A stretch of DNA of 55,470 bases, taken from assembly GCA_000310025.1 (NCBI GenBank), contig FN648443.1, forward strand, positions 108,721 through 164,190, in the 5' to 3' direction. Positions 22,098 to 33,125 of this stretch are shown piece by piece. The stretch is from Ectocarpus siliculosus. Its lineage: Eukaryota > Sar > Phaeophyceae > Ectocarpales > Ectocarpaceae. Both the position numbers and the translations under genes were made by a program. The notes beneath the pieces are model-generated. The model had not been told where the DNA came from. It worked only from the letters and a program-made list of their open reading frames with translations, and made no database searches. Position 1 is the first letter of the stretch. The number at the start of each line of letters is the position of its first letter.

Positions 22098-22191
22098 TTC
22101 GAGAGGACATGGATATTGTTTTCGAGAGGACATTGAGAGAGAATTGGATCTGATGCATAGGTACTAGAATGACGTAGTTCTTGAGAGGACA
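22098..22191 (+). promoter_or_regulatory. Candidate polypurine tract region with repeated GAGAGGACA
   Basis: The right LTR is immediately preceded by TTGAGAGGACA. The 9-mer GAGAGGACA also occurs twice upstream (about 22101 and 22125). The copy touching the LTR is where plus-strand priming would be expected. It is short and interrupted for a polypurine tract. Confidence 0.55.
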
Positions 22192-22429
22192 TGTTGGAGT
22201 AATTGCGGTACAAGAACGACTCTATTCTACTGCATGGGTTTATGCGGTATTGTGAAGGCGTTGCCAAGTCTGTAACCGTCAGGTGAAGACAGCTTGGGCG
22301 TCTGTGTGGATAATAATATCACTCTGTGTGTTTGCCTACCTAACCTCGCATCACATGCCAGCTACTTTGTAGCCACAGCTGAAGGAATAGCTGTACAGCA
22401 ACTGCAGTGACAGTGCTGTTGCCTCAACA
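22192..22429 (+). repeat. Right LTR of Ty1/copia element
   Basis: It is 238 bp, identical by eye to the left LTR except the penultimate base (C instead of A). It ends CAACA and is followed by the CATAC target duplication. Confidence 0.94.
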
Positions 22430-22434
22430 CATAC
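22430..22434. repeat. Target site duplication CATAC (right)
   Basis: It matches 16759-16763. Confidence 0.92.
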
Positions 22435-22810
22435 CAAGACAGAGAGGGACTTCACGGAGCAGGGACATGCCCATCGGCGCGCCCGCCGTGTGTGTCGCTG
22501 CGTCGAGAATGTGGCAAAACCTGGATTCATACCACATCTACATCAAATGCTGCCGCGCATTTTCCGCACAATCTCCGAATTCGGGGGAAACTTCGGAGAG
22601 CAAAAAGCGGATGCGATGCTGCTCCCATTCTCGATAAGGCCGAAAATCGAGCGGGGGTGTACAGCAGTAGACTGTTGCACAGGAGATACGAAGTGTACTC
22701 GAACGACACTTGTGTGCCTAATCTACACTATAGCAGACTTGTAGTTTTTTTCCATGGAGTGTTTCGTTATTGTTGTTGTTATTGTTGTTGTTCCGATCCC
22801 CCTGCCCAGC

Positions 22811-22930
22811 GTCTTGTGTCTGCACTGATCTACCACTTCACGCGGTCGATTCCCGTTGTCACAGTCTAACTTACCCTACAAAAGGGGAATACGCTCAAAT
22901 ACACCGGACCTCGCAAAACAAAAAAAAATC
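22811..22930 (+). repeat. Possible SINE fragment with tRNA-like B box
   Basis: GCGGTCGATTCCCG (22842-22855) resembles an RNA polymerase III B box. It lies in a motif (22840-22876, ending CTAACTTACCC) that recurs at 37153-37192 with few differences. An A-rich run (22916-22929) follows. The A box is unclear and no target duplication was found. Confidence 0.4.
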
Positions 22931-23539
22931 AGAGACATAGTCTGGGGCCCTGCCCCCCTCTGCACGACATATGCAAGGTACAAGATTTACGACTGGGATT
23001 TATTGTTACAGGCAACTCTTGAGGCTCCGGCAGTTGTCTTAGAGTCCCCTGTACTGCCGGCGGGGTGTTCCGTGCCAGGTTCTCGCCGGTCAGGCCAAGT
23101 CGGCAAAAAAATATCCTCCCCACCAACGAAAAAAAAAAGACATGTGCATGTTACTCGAGGCGCGGAAATCATGGCCCCGTGCTACCGACGTACTCCCGGT
23201 CTTCCAAGTAGGATAGCTGCATGGAGAAAAGAGAGGAACACCTGGGAAAGAAAAAAAAGAGAGGAAAGAAAAAGACACACCCCATGACCAACGAACAAAC
23301 AAACAGGGCCACCCGCATGGTAAAAGGTCGCGCTTCGCGCTCCGCGACTATTTACAAGTATGGCATCCCTCGTTGGGTTTTCGTGCACATGGTGCAGTGA
23401 TCGGAGGAAATTAGCCATGGAATTTAATCCGGCACATATCATGTCACTCGGCCCGCCTCTTCTCGTTTGCTTTCTTCCCTCGCCGTCTCGTCCATCTGCT
23501 GCCCCCTTCCCGCCCCATTGGTTGTTTTCCATGTATCTA
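22931..23539. other. No supported gene
   Basis: Only short shadow frames are present. A-rich runs at about 23104-23140 and 23250-23275 look like decayed tails. Confidence 0.35.
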
Positions 23540-24780
23540 TACTATTGTTTGGCTCGTTGTCACGTTTGAGCGCTCGTTGTTGGCTAGCCTCCTCTTCATC
23601 CTTGTGCCAGGAGTTGATGAACGTCTCAGCTCCATGCAGCACCCCCTTATTCGACGGTACTCCCCGCTCCACCTTCACTGCTTCCGTCCAAGTTGGTGTC
23701 GGGACTCCGAAAACACATGGCTCATCGTACGTAGATCCGTGCGTAGCCCCGACCGCCTTGACGTCGCCCCGCAGGCACGCCTGCCAGTGTTGCTCCGGTT
23801 TTCCCCTGCCTGGGCCCGCCCTTTCCACCAGCCCGCCCGGACATTTGTCGCAACGGACGGTAGGCGTCGTTGCCGAACAGCGACTTCCACGCTCTGGCAC
23901 CCGACCCTCCACAGAGCCTGGGCGTCGGAAAGCTGCCGGTAGTAGTTGCCCTTCTTGTTCGCGATAACTCGCAGGAGCAGTCAGTGATATATCGACGGTA
24001 ACCTCTTGTGGTGCTCGCAACATGGAGCCCATGTCATGCAACCGTGCAGTAGTGCCTCCATCGCCTCCGCCTGGAGCCGGCGGACCTTAAGTCGGAATGA
24101 TGCTCTCGGTCTGTCGAAGGGCTCCCGGTCATATCTCCTGATGCACGCCCACGCTGCTCTGCTGCTGTAGTTGATCTCCCCGGGCGAGGTCGCCATGTTC
24201 ATTGACGATGCCACCTAATAGGCACCGGGTCTCAGTCGTCTCAACGTAATTCTGCCCCGCTGTTCCGATGATGAGCGGTGACGGCGGTGGAGGCGGGGGG
24301 AACGGTGGTGCTGTCTGCTTGTCCTTTACGTGGATCAGGAGCGTCTCCATCTTCTTCTCCGATACCGCCAGCTCGAACTCCCGGAAAACCTTCACGATGA
24401 CGGCTATCGCTCTCGCCAGTCCGTCGGCAGGCCTCTATACAACGTCGCCGTCATCGACAAACAACATCCGGACGTATGGTACACGCTCTTTGGAGGGAAT
24501 CCTCGGTGCTAGATTGTCCAGTTTTCCCCGGAACGTACGCTTGCTGTCGGCGGTGACCACCTCGGTTGGGGCGTACGCAGCAACGAAGTTGACCGGTCCG
24601 CGGTGGCCTGTCGTCTCAAACCTCGTGGCCTTATGCGGCGTGCATCGATAAACTCCGCGGTGAACGTGGAGGCCCTGTTCACCGACTCTGTATCAGCTAT
24701 CCCCACACCATGGGCTCCACCTGCTCTTTTTGGGGTTAATTTGCAACAAGTCATATTGAATAGCTTCACGCACGTGGCCG
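23540..24780 (-). pseudogene. LINE relic with internal deletion (endonuclease joined to RT end)
   Basis: Reading the minus strand from about 24720: STFTAEFIDAR and then, across a shift, NFVAAYAPTEV, the APE-type endonuclease signature. Next is LFVDDGDVV (about 24450-24470), the RT catalytic FADD-like motif, then VFREFELAVSEKKMETLLI, SRAAWACIRRYDREPFDRP, LLHGCMTWAPC (about 24030) and SWHKDEEEASQQRAL (about 23560-23600), the C-terminal LINE region. Endonuclease and RT palm are only about 20 residues apart where several hundred are expected, so the first part of RT was lost in one deletion. Frames change at several points and it cannot be functional. No tail or target duplication was identified. 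Confidence 0.65.
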
Positions 24781-25473
24781 TTCGCCAAATTTGTTGCTGC
24801 TTACATTCCGACCGTGACACCTTGCGCCCCGAGGAACTCCTCTGTCGCTTGGGTGGCATTTTTTCCCGTGAATTTCCCCAAGGTTGATTGATCGAATTGT
24901 TTGTACACGATCCTCGAATATGGTCGCGCGTAAATGTGTGCAGGAAGCCCGACGCCGTTGTTCCAGAGCATCGCTGGCGCGCACGCATGGTCTGGGTGTC
25001 CCTCTTGGTGTGCATCACCGCATGTGAGTAAGCACCCTTCTGAATAGTCTTGCTACCCCATTGGGGAAAAATTCTCAACACTCGAATACCATATCTATCT
25101 TTGAAAAGTCCTTTTTGCGCATGCCTAAAACGACATGTGCGTCGCAATTTTGCATGTACCTTGGAATCGCTGGGTAGATCGCGACACGATTGTCGCGCAA
25201 CCTCCTTCTATGCGCAGCATACCATTCTCTCTACACTTTTCTGAAGCGGGAAACTCCAAAGCGGCCCTAGAAGCTATCTTCTTCTCGCCACACGTGACGA
25301 AGCCGTCCAGCCTGCCATCTGTCGTGTGTCATGTGCAAGGTCAGCTGGGTCGAAACGATTGCTCTCTTCCATGCCAACTCTTCTTCTTCGTCGTCGTCTT
25401 AGGTTCCATTCCTCTCCTCTCTCCCTCTCCTCCTCTTTTGATACTAAAAAGCATCTTCCTTTTCGCCAGCACT
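24781..25473. other. No supported gene; possible 5' part of the membrane-protein gene
   Basis: Upstream exons or the promoter of the plus-strand gene beginning near 25.47 kb may lie here. Several GTCAGC donor-like sites and strong pyrimidine tracts (25380-25450) are visible, but no coding exon could be tied in by phase. Confidence 0.3.
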
Positions 25474-28400
25474 ATGTCCCCGTGTGTGCATGAACGGTTG
25501 AGTTGGCCTTGTCCAGTGCTTTCGGATGTTCTGATTCTCCAAGGTCAGCCTGCATCATTCCACATGTGTTTATTTTAAATTATGTTCGGGTGATTATTGT
25601 GCACCCTTGGACCTCTCTCCACCTCTTAGTTCAGGGTCTCTCCCTCTCTCGCTCCCTCCGTCTCTTCGGCTATCCCTCTTCTTCTCCCTTTTTCGAACGC
25701 GAACAATCCAACGCAGATACGATATGGCAGATCTGGAAAATATTCGACGATCTTGCCAATCCGAGCTCCAGTCTCAAGATCACGGTGAGAACAAGCGTTC
25801 TACCCAACCTTGTTTTGCCCTGAGACTATACTGGTTTTAGATCAAACTTGTTCATCTCTAACCCTTATTCTGGTCTGGGATAAAACCAACCCGTCGGTTT
25901 CAAATGGCACAGATCTACCTTGCGTAGTAAGACCTGAGCAGTGGCTTGTGAGAGTGAGGCGTGTTGCTTTTCTCTCCATCCTGCTCCATCATCCGATGAT
26001 TGTGCTTGGTAGTAGTCGCTATGTGTCCTTTGGTAGATTCCATCAAAATAGTATGTCCGGGATGTCCGGGTTGCTGTTGTTTCCGATAAACTAGTCGGGA
26101 CATCCTGCTTCCGCTCCCGCCCCACCAGTGCCTCCGCCTTTGCACCCGTCGTCGTACCGCTGTGAACCAGAATGACCTCTACGCGTATCCACACGTGCTG
26201 GTGTGCTTCTTCCATGGGGAAGGTTGCGGTTTCGAGGACGAGAGCGTGGACGTGTGCGTGACAACCGCCTTGTCGGAGAGTACGACAGTATCCTTTAACG
26301 GCGAGTACTATGACGACCTCGGCGCGGTTACCGAGGTGAGGCTGTCAAAAAAGGCCGCTTGGATGTTCCCCTGGTCTTGAAAGGTGTGAGCAAGGTGCCC
26401 ACGTAGACGACCTGGGCGACGCAAGGCCGGATGGATCTAGATGTGGATTGGCCGTGCCCCCAACGTGCGTGCTGAAGCTTGTTCCTACTCGGGGGTATTC
26501 CATCGCAGGAACGCATCGCATTGAGATGCTGCCGTCGTCGCTTGCTTGCTCACCAGGCACAATATCTCGTATAGGCGATTCAAATCGGGTGATGTCCGCT
26601 TGATGCCTCCCTTTTGCCCGCGACACGCCGTGCCATCTCAGTCCAACTGTGTCGGCTTCGATCTGGGCAGCCTCGAGTTTGGAGATGACATCACCGCAGA
26701 GAATGACCAAGCAATAATCGATGTAAGTGTGATGGCAGAGAACGATGTGCCTCGTACCTACACTTCAGAGCGCAATCTCTTCGGCGACATGCCACAAGGT
26801 GTAGAAAATAGATCAAAGGGCGCGATCACCTGTATTTGAAGAGTGCCGTGAGCCGGAACCACCAGAACCCAAAACTCTTGGCATTTCGCCTCCACCTACA
26901 TAGAAGGACGTGGTTTTCGTGACGGAAACGACAACGATATCCATGGCTTGACCCGGTACGCGGTAGGTGCACCACGCCGTTTGGTAGTCTTGGGTCATCC
27001 CATATATGAATCGGTACCCGTGGTGTCTAGCAATCTTAGAAAACGTGCCCTCTCTGTCTGTCACCCGTCTCGCCCCCCGCGTCTTTCGCATGCAGATGTG
27101 GTGGTACCAAAGTGACATGGCATCTATTGAGACCGACTACTAGTGAGTGGCGGCGTCAATCGTTGTGAAATCATGAAGCGTGCGTAGGAATGTAGTCATT
27201 TTCGCCAGGGAAGATTGTTTTCATCGACAGAGAAATGACTACGTTTATTTATGCGGTATCTGAGGTTGTTCTGTGACGTCTCCGGCCGGAACAGGAGCAC
27301 CGGTCTTCGTTGACCGAACGCGAGGTGTGACCACGCTATTTTGGATTGTGCGATCTGCTTAGCCGCAAGTTTTTTTTCTCCGTCTCCTCGATGTTGCTCA
27401 GCTCCCAATTATTTGGACGACGGGGAGCGTTCGCCGACAAATCGTGGGAGTTCGCTTTCGTGTCGTTTTGATCGCCATGGTTTGATTCGTCCACCGTGCA
27501 TGTGCATCTCCTGATCCCATTGGCCTGGCATCGTTTGTCTCATGTCTTCTTCCTGTCGACCGCGGGTTTGGCGTCGCCGTTGCTGTTGCTGCTGCTGCTC
27601 TGCTGCTACTCTTGGTGTTGTGGTCGGTGCTTTCACTCAGCGACCACATCGGGATCTACATGTCGGAAGAGTATCCCACGGAGAGCACGTTACCCTTCCT
27701 GTACGTGCCGTACAGCCGAATCGAGCCTGATACCGGCGATGTCATTTACAAGCATACACAACTGGTACGGTACTGCTGCTACTGCTGTAAAGTAATTCCC
27801 TTCTGTTGGGAACTATGACGTACCGTCTGGCATCTATACATGTAGGATACGTAATATACCGATACATTGTATCATCTGCTGTATTTTCCGGAACATACGG
27901 AACCTTCCCATTTTTCCGTCCATCCTGCGGATTATCCTTGCTGCGACAACTGGTTTGAGCCGCGGATGTCCGTGTGGACTTTAGAAGATGTTTATTCAGG
28001 TCCGCAGTGGTTGTTTTGCTACATGACGTGCTTTGCAGCACGCTGACCGTGTCCTTAGATTGTCGCTGGGTTATTGCTGGGAGTTGCAAATAATCTTCGG
28101 ACGGACGGTGCGCCTTGGTGGAAGCTAGGCCCTGCCCATGGCTGACACCATCGCCGGCGGCCGCGCACGCGGGGCAGGAGAGCTCGTGTGCGTTTTCGAC
28201 GCGTTCAACGTCAAATGAACAAACGCTCGTTTGCATCTTGCCTTCGCCTTCGCCCCCTTGCCCCCCCGAACGCTTCTTCGCTTAGCTTCGCATGGAATGA
28301 ATGTGTCGCACGTAACCATCTCCTTCGAAACGTGTTTGCTTCGTGGACAGAACAGTGGCATGTCATGAACGGTCCTTTTTGGGCCATTGCTGGCAGTCGG

Positions 28401-30545
28401 AAGAGCTGTGTCCCCACCGTTCCTGGACGCAATATCTGCATGTACATGTACGCGTTGTTGCTTGTGTTCGGTGCAGATTTCCAAGGGGTCTGTCTCTGTT
28501 GTATTGCTCTCTGGCTCGCGTGTCTGCCCGCAGACCATCGGCAAGACCACGAAGAAGAAGCTCAATGGAGACGTGACGACCACCTTCCCCCCCCTCGTCC
28601 TTTCGTCGTCTGACTTCACCGCGGAGAATGTGAGAAGGCAACGAGCGACCCCTGACTGGGTGCGCCCGTTCACGCTCGAAAACCTAGGCCTTGGTCTGAC
28701 GTTTTTCATGCGTTCGTTACCACCATGCTTTCGCACCAACCCCGAAAACCAAATGTAGATGGTGACCGTGTATTGCCTTCATATGTTCACTCGTGGGTCG
28801 TCCAGCTGTACTTCTTACCGTCGACCGCATCGAATGCGAGGAAGGTGGTCTCCCCTATAGACTGGGATCAATCACGTATCTTTTTATCACCAACTTGTAC
28901 GTGCCATCGACGAAATCTCCGTATCCACCTTTGAGGACGAGGGTTGTGGGCGGCGTATTGTTGGATGCGTTGATTTTTCTGCCCATAAAACCTTGGCCGA
29001 GATCCTCATGACCCCCACCCCTCGTCAATTTTTCCTCTTGATTTTCCTGCCTCTCTCTCCTCGCCCCCAATGCGCGGATTTGCAATGTCCCTCTTTTCGT
29101 TTGTTTCGTTTGTTTCAAAACTCTGCGCGCAGACTTGGGCAACGTCGGAGGATGATAGCTTCCAAGACGCGTCGTTCGGCAGGCTTTATCTCGATATTAA
29201 GCAAGGGGATTACTCACGTACCGCCATCGCCGAGGTCGACCCGTTGGATATTGGCACCTTTCTCGGCAACATTGGTGGATTCTGGGGTAGGTAGCGGCGA
29301 ATAATGTTACCGACTACTACGTGGTTGTGGTGGTGTTGACTCCACGATGCCCCCAAACACCTGAAGGAACGCGTTTTTTCCGACTTGAAGTCTAGCAAGT
29401 CGTAAGATGCAGAATATACAAGTGAACGTCCGCGAAACCACACCATCGATGATTTTGCACTGAATACGGAGTCACAGGTATGGAGGTGGGGCAAAGCTGG
29501 GAGAGATTTCGCTTTTCTCCAGAACTCTCTCCATGCCCTGGTTTCGTTTGGAAAATTCACCCTCACACACGTTTCGGCTACGACGTTTGGGTGTAACCAA
29601 CAAGGGCATCGGAACCCCTCCTCCCTGAGCTGCATCTTATGATGCATCTCTTGGTGCTGTATCTTTGATTGATCGTGTCTCCGTCGTGAACAGTGATTGT
29701 AGCCTGGCAGAAGAAGTAGACGGGGGCACCTGCATGGTGTGCACACCCATCGTTGTGCATCGGAGGTGTCACATGCATAGTCCCCACAAAGCGTGGTTCC
29801 CTCCGTGATGAAGACATGTGGTTTTGTCCTAATGAACCCCGCACTGTATATTGTCACAACTCTTTTTTTTTTTAAGTGATTTGTGGCCGTCGGAACCAAA
29901 ATCAGACGCCCAATCAGCTCTGCAAAAGTGATTGTGAACGGCTTGACTTTTTGCGCAATAAAGATTTCGTGCCCGTCCAGCTCACCCATCCTTGGCATCA
30001 ACCTCACTTGAGTTATGCTTCGTTTCTCAGCCAATTGGTTCTCGATGAAATTCATCCTCGCCACCACGCCCAGATTCATGCCCACCCCCCGTCCACGTCC
30101 TTGTCCCGTGCGTCGATGGCTTCTCTCTGTCTTCCTGCACCCTTCAGAACTGCTGCTCATTTTGTGGGGGCTGTTCTTCATCGCCACACGGGAGGAACGT
30201 GAACCAAAGATGAAGGCTCGCGACTTCGCCAAGACAGCCCGGACCACGAAGGAACTTGTCACCAGGCGCAGGAGCCTCTCTGTAGACTCTGCTGCTGCTT
30301 CTACGACCTCGGCCGTAGAACAGAGGCCTCAATGGGAAGCCGCATTCCGAGGTGACACTGCCGCCGTCCCCCAGTTCGGCGGAGGCAACGCGGCCGTTCC
30401 CACCGTTCCTCCTGCGAACGACGGTGGCGCAAGCACCGCCACCCGCCGAGCTTCCAACGACAGCAGCGGCATCGGCAGCACGAGCAGTGCTCTTTTTCGC
30501 CGCGCTACGGTGAGTTCGGAGGACATGGTGACGTTAGTTTCGTGA
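25474..30545 (+). CDS. Spliced gene for unrecognised protein with one C-terminal membrane segment
   Basis: Nine exons join in perfect phase: 25474-25543 (start tentative), 25717-25784, 26171-26335, 26678-26722, 27096-27142, 27641-27764, 28534-28629, 29133-29286 and 30148-30545, giving 388 residues. Introns obey GT-AG with GTGAG/GTAAG-type donors and pyrimidine-rich acceptors (clear at 25714, 27095, 28533, 29132). The N-terminal two thirds looks like an extracytosolic domain (cysteines in CFFHGEGCGF, many acidic and aromatic residues, e.g. DHIGIYMSEEYPTES). A single hydrophobic segment spans the last intron: LDIGTFLGNIGGFWG then ELLLILWGLFFIA. It is followed by a basic stretch (KMKARDFAKTARTTKELVTRRR) and a Ser/Ala/Thr-rich tail. 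Topology suggests a type I membrane protein with the tail in the cytosol. I do not recognise the family. Missing upstream exons, such as a signal peptide or another membrane segment, are possible. Confidence 0.65.
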
Positions 30546-31359
30546 ACCGACGATGCTGTCGTTGTTGGTGCTGGCGGTTTGACTGGATCCAAAGGAACCT
30601 AGACTGGTGTTCCAGGTGCTCGGGCGAGTTCCCAGGTCGCTTTCGATTTCGTTTTCCTGCTATTGTTGGTGAACACAATGAGCACGGCACGTTCTTCACA
30701 CGTCAACATTTTCGTGTCCCCTCTCTGATGACCATGGCGTCCCACATCCGTACCCAATCGTAATGCCAGAGTGGGATGCCTGACCCCCACGGTAGTTCCT
30801 CGGGCTTCAACTTCAGGCGTCCGGTGGTGCGAGACATGCCCAGACGCGGCTCGAGAACTGGCGGCAGCCTTCCGGAAGAACAACCACGCGCCCCGCCAAG
30901 CTACGATGAGATGTCCGCCAAATAGAACAAGGCCCTCCGGTCCAAGGTTGCAGACGAATTGCAAACCCAACCTGTCACGATCTCCATCTCAATTCCGTAC
31001 CGGTGACGGCCTATATATTGGTGGATGACCCCGTAGACTGACCCGTAACGCCTTCTTTGTGTATGAACGCCAGAGCAATCTCAGCGGCAATATTTCCCCT
31101 TCTCGATGGCCGCCTTGGAGCGGTATTGGACTGATTTGTGAATATTGCGAGACGTGTTCATCTATCTGGTGTCAAATTTGTTCAGAGTAGCACAGGATGC
31201 TACGTCACACCGTAATGCGTCGCCCCGGTCAGGCTCATCTGCTTGTGGAACATGCACCAAAGCGGCTGAAGGCATGCGAAAGCTGCCGCGGGCAGTATCT
31301 CAAGACGGCAACAAAGAACCGTCTGTACTGTAACTTCTCTTGTACTTCTACTTCTTAGA
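30546..31359. other. 3' flank of the membrane-protein gene; nothing else supported
   Basis: It probably includes the 3' untranslated region. A 123-codon minus frame (30599-30970) shows no recognisable domain. Confidence 0.4.
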
Positions 31360-31856
31360 AAGAAATTTCGAAGTTTTAGTTGATCACCCGCTGATGTATG
31401 TTGTAGAAATCACCTGTTTAACGTCTGCCGTTGTAATACCACTACCTGCGGTGTCGCGGACAGTTAGAATTCGGCACTTACCCTTCTTTACGTGGGTGCA
31501 TTGTGCTTTTTCATTTTGCTTGGGTACGCTATTCTTTCTTTTTTTTTTTGCAGGGGTATATTCAGAGTAAGAATTTTCGAAGTTTTAGTTAATCCCCCGC
31601 TGATGTATGTTGTAGAAATCACCTGTGGGACCTCTGTCGTTGTATTTTTTTATTTTGCTCGGGTACGCTATTCTTTCTTTTTTTTGTACTATTGCAGGGG
31701 TACATTCAGAGTAAGAAATTTCGAAGGTTTAGTTTATCCCCCGCTGATGTATGTGGTAGAAATCACCTGTGGGACGTCTGTCGTTGTAATACCGCGAGCT
31801 GCGGTGTCACGGCCAGTTAGAATCCGGCACTCACTTCTTGACGTTCGTGGGCTACA

Positions 31857-31874
31857 GGGTTAGGGTTAGGGTTA
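31857..31874 (+). repeat. Interstitial telomere-like (TTAGGG)n, first
   Basis: GGGTTAGGGTTAGGGTTA lies inside the long satellite monomer that starts at 31713. Confidence 0.9.
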
Positions 31875-32070
31875 CCATTGTTTTTTTTCATTTTGCTTGG
31901 GTACGCTTTTCTTTCTGTTACTATTGCAAGGTTAAGAAATTTCGAAGTTTTAGTTAATCCCCCGCTGATGTATGTGGTAGAAATTACCGGTGGAACGTTT
32001 GTCGTTGTAATACCGCGAGCTGCGGTGTCGCGGCCAGTTATAATCCGGCACTTTTTTTCTTTACGTTCGT

Positions 32071-32098
32071 GGGTTAGGGTTAGGGTTGGGTTAGGGTT
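32071..32098 (+). repeat. Interstitial telomere-like (TTAGGG)n, second
   Basis: GGGTTAGGGTTAGGGTTGGG followed by TTAGGGTT, with one unit short of TTA, in the long monomer starting at 31934. Confidence 0.9.
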
Positions 32099-32883
32099 GC
32101 CATTGTTTTTTTCATTTTGCTTTTGGGTACGCTATTCTTTCTTTTGTTACTATTGCAAGGTTAAGAAATTTCGAAGTTTTAGTTCATCCCCCGCTGATGT
32201 ATGTTGTAGAAATCACCTGTGGAACCTCTGTCGTTGTATTTTTTCATTTTGCTCGGGTACGCTATTCTTTCTTTTTTTTGTACTATTGCAGGGGGTATAT
32301 TCAGAGTAAGAAATTTCGAAGTTTTAGTCAATCCCCCGCTGATGTATGTTGTAGAAATCACCTGTGGGACCTCTGTCGTTGTATTTTTTCATTTTGCTTG
32401 GGTACGCTATTCTTTCTTTTTTTTGTACTATTGCAGGGGTATATTCAGAGTAAGAAATTTCGAAGTTTTAGTCAATCCCCCGCTGATGTATGTTGTAGAA
32501 ATCACCTGTGGAACCTCTGTCGTTGTATTTTTTCATTTTGCTCGGGTACGCTATTCTTTCTTTTTTTTGTACTATTGCAGGGATATATTCAGAGTAAGAA
32601 ATTTCGAAGTTTTAGTCAATCCCCCGCTGATGTATGTTGTAGAAATCACCTGTGGGACCTCTGTCGTTGTATTTTTTCATTTTGCTCGGGTACGCTATTC
32701 TTTCTTTTTTTTGTACTATTGCAGGGGTACATTCAGAGTAAGAAATTTCGAAGTTTTAGTTTATCCCCCGCTGATGTATGTTGTAGAAATCACCTGTGGG
32801 ACGTCTGTCGTTGTAATACCGCGAGCTGCGGTGTCACGGCCAGTTAGAATCCGGCACTCACTTCTTGACGTTCGTGGGCTACA

Positions 32884-32901
32884 GGGTTAGGGTTAGGGTT
32901 A
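32884..32901 (+). repeat. Interstitial telomere-like (TTAGGG)n, third
   Basis: It is the same sequence as at 31857, in the duplicated block 1,027 bp downstream. Confidence 0.9.
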
Positions 32902-33097
32902 CCATTGTTTTTTTTCATTTTGCTTGGGTACGCTTTTCTTTCTGTTACTATTGCAAGGTTAAGAAATTTCGAAGTTTTAGTTAATCCCCCGCTGATGTAT
33001 GTGGTAGAAATTACCGGTGGAACGTTTGTCGTTGTAATACCGCGAGCTGCGGTGTCGCGGCCAGTTATAATCCGGCACTTTTTTTCTTTACGTTCGT

Positions 33098-33125
33098 GGG
33101 TTAGGGTTAGGGTTGGGTTAGGGTT
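33098..33125 (+). repeat. Interstitial telomere-like (TTAGGG)n, fourth
   Basis: It is the same sequence and same defective unit as at 32071, in the duplicated block. Confidence 0.9.

Larger units (their letters stand above)
16764..22429 (+). mobile_element. Full-length young Ty1/copia LTR retrotransposon
   Basis: The element is 5,666 bp long, with 238-bp LTRs, a single gag-pol frame on the plus strand in the order gag, protease, integrase, reverse transcriptase, RNase H (integrase before RT defines Ty1/copia), and a 5-bp target duplication CATAC. By eye the two LTRs differ at one position (A at 17000, C at 22428), so insertion was recent. The coding region is broken by a 199-bp templated insertion at 20899-21097. 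Unless that event is polymorphic or an assembly artefact, this copy cannot make its own RT-RNase H and would need another copy to move. Confidence 0.95.

Noticed and set aside
32197-32890. A real repetitive membrane protein encoded by the 216- and 223-codon frames.
   Set aside because: Two overlapping frames are equally open because the unit is 144 bp and stop-poor; the units are satellite monomers.
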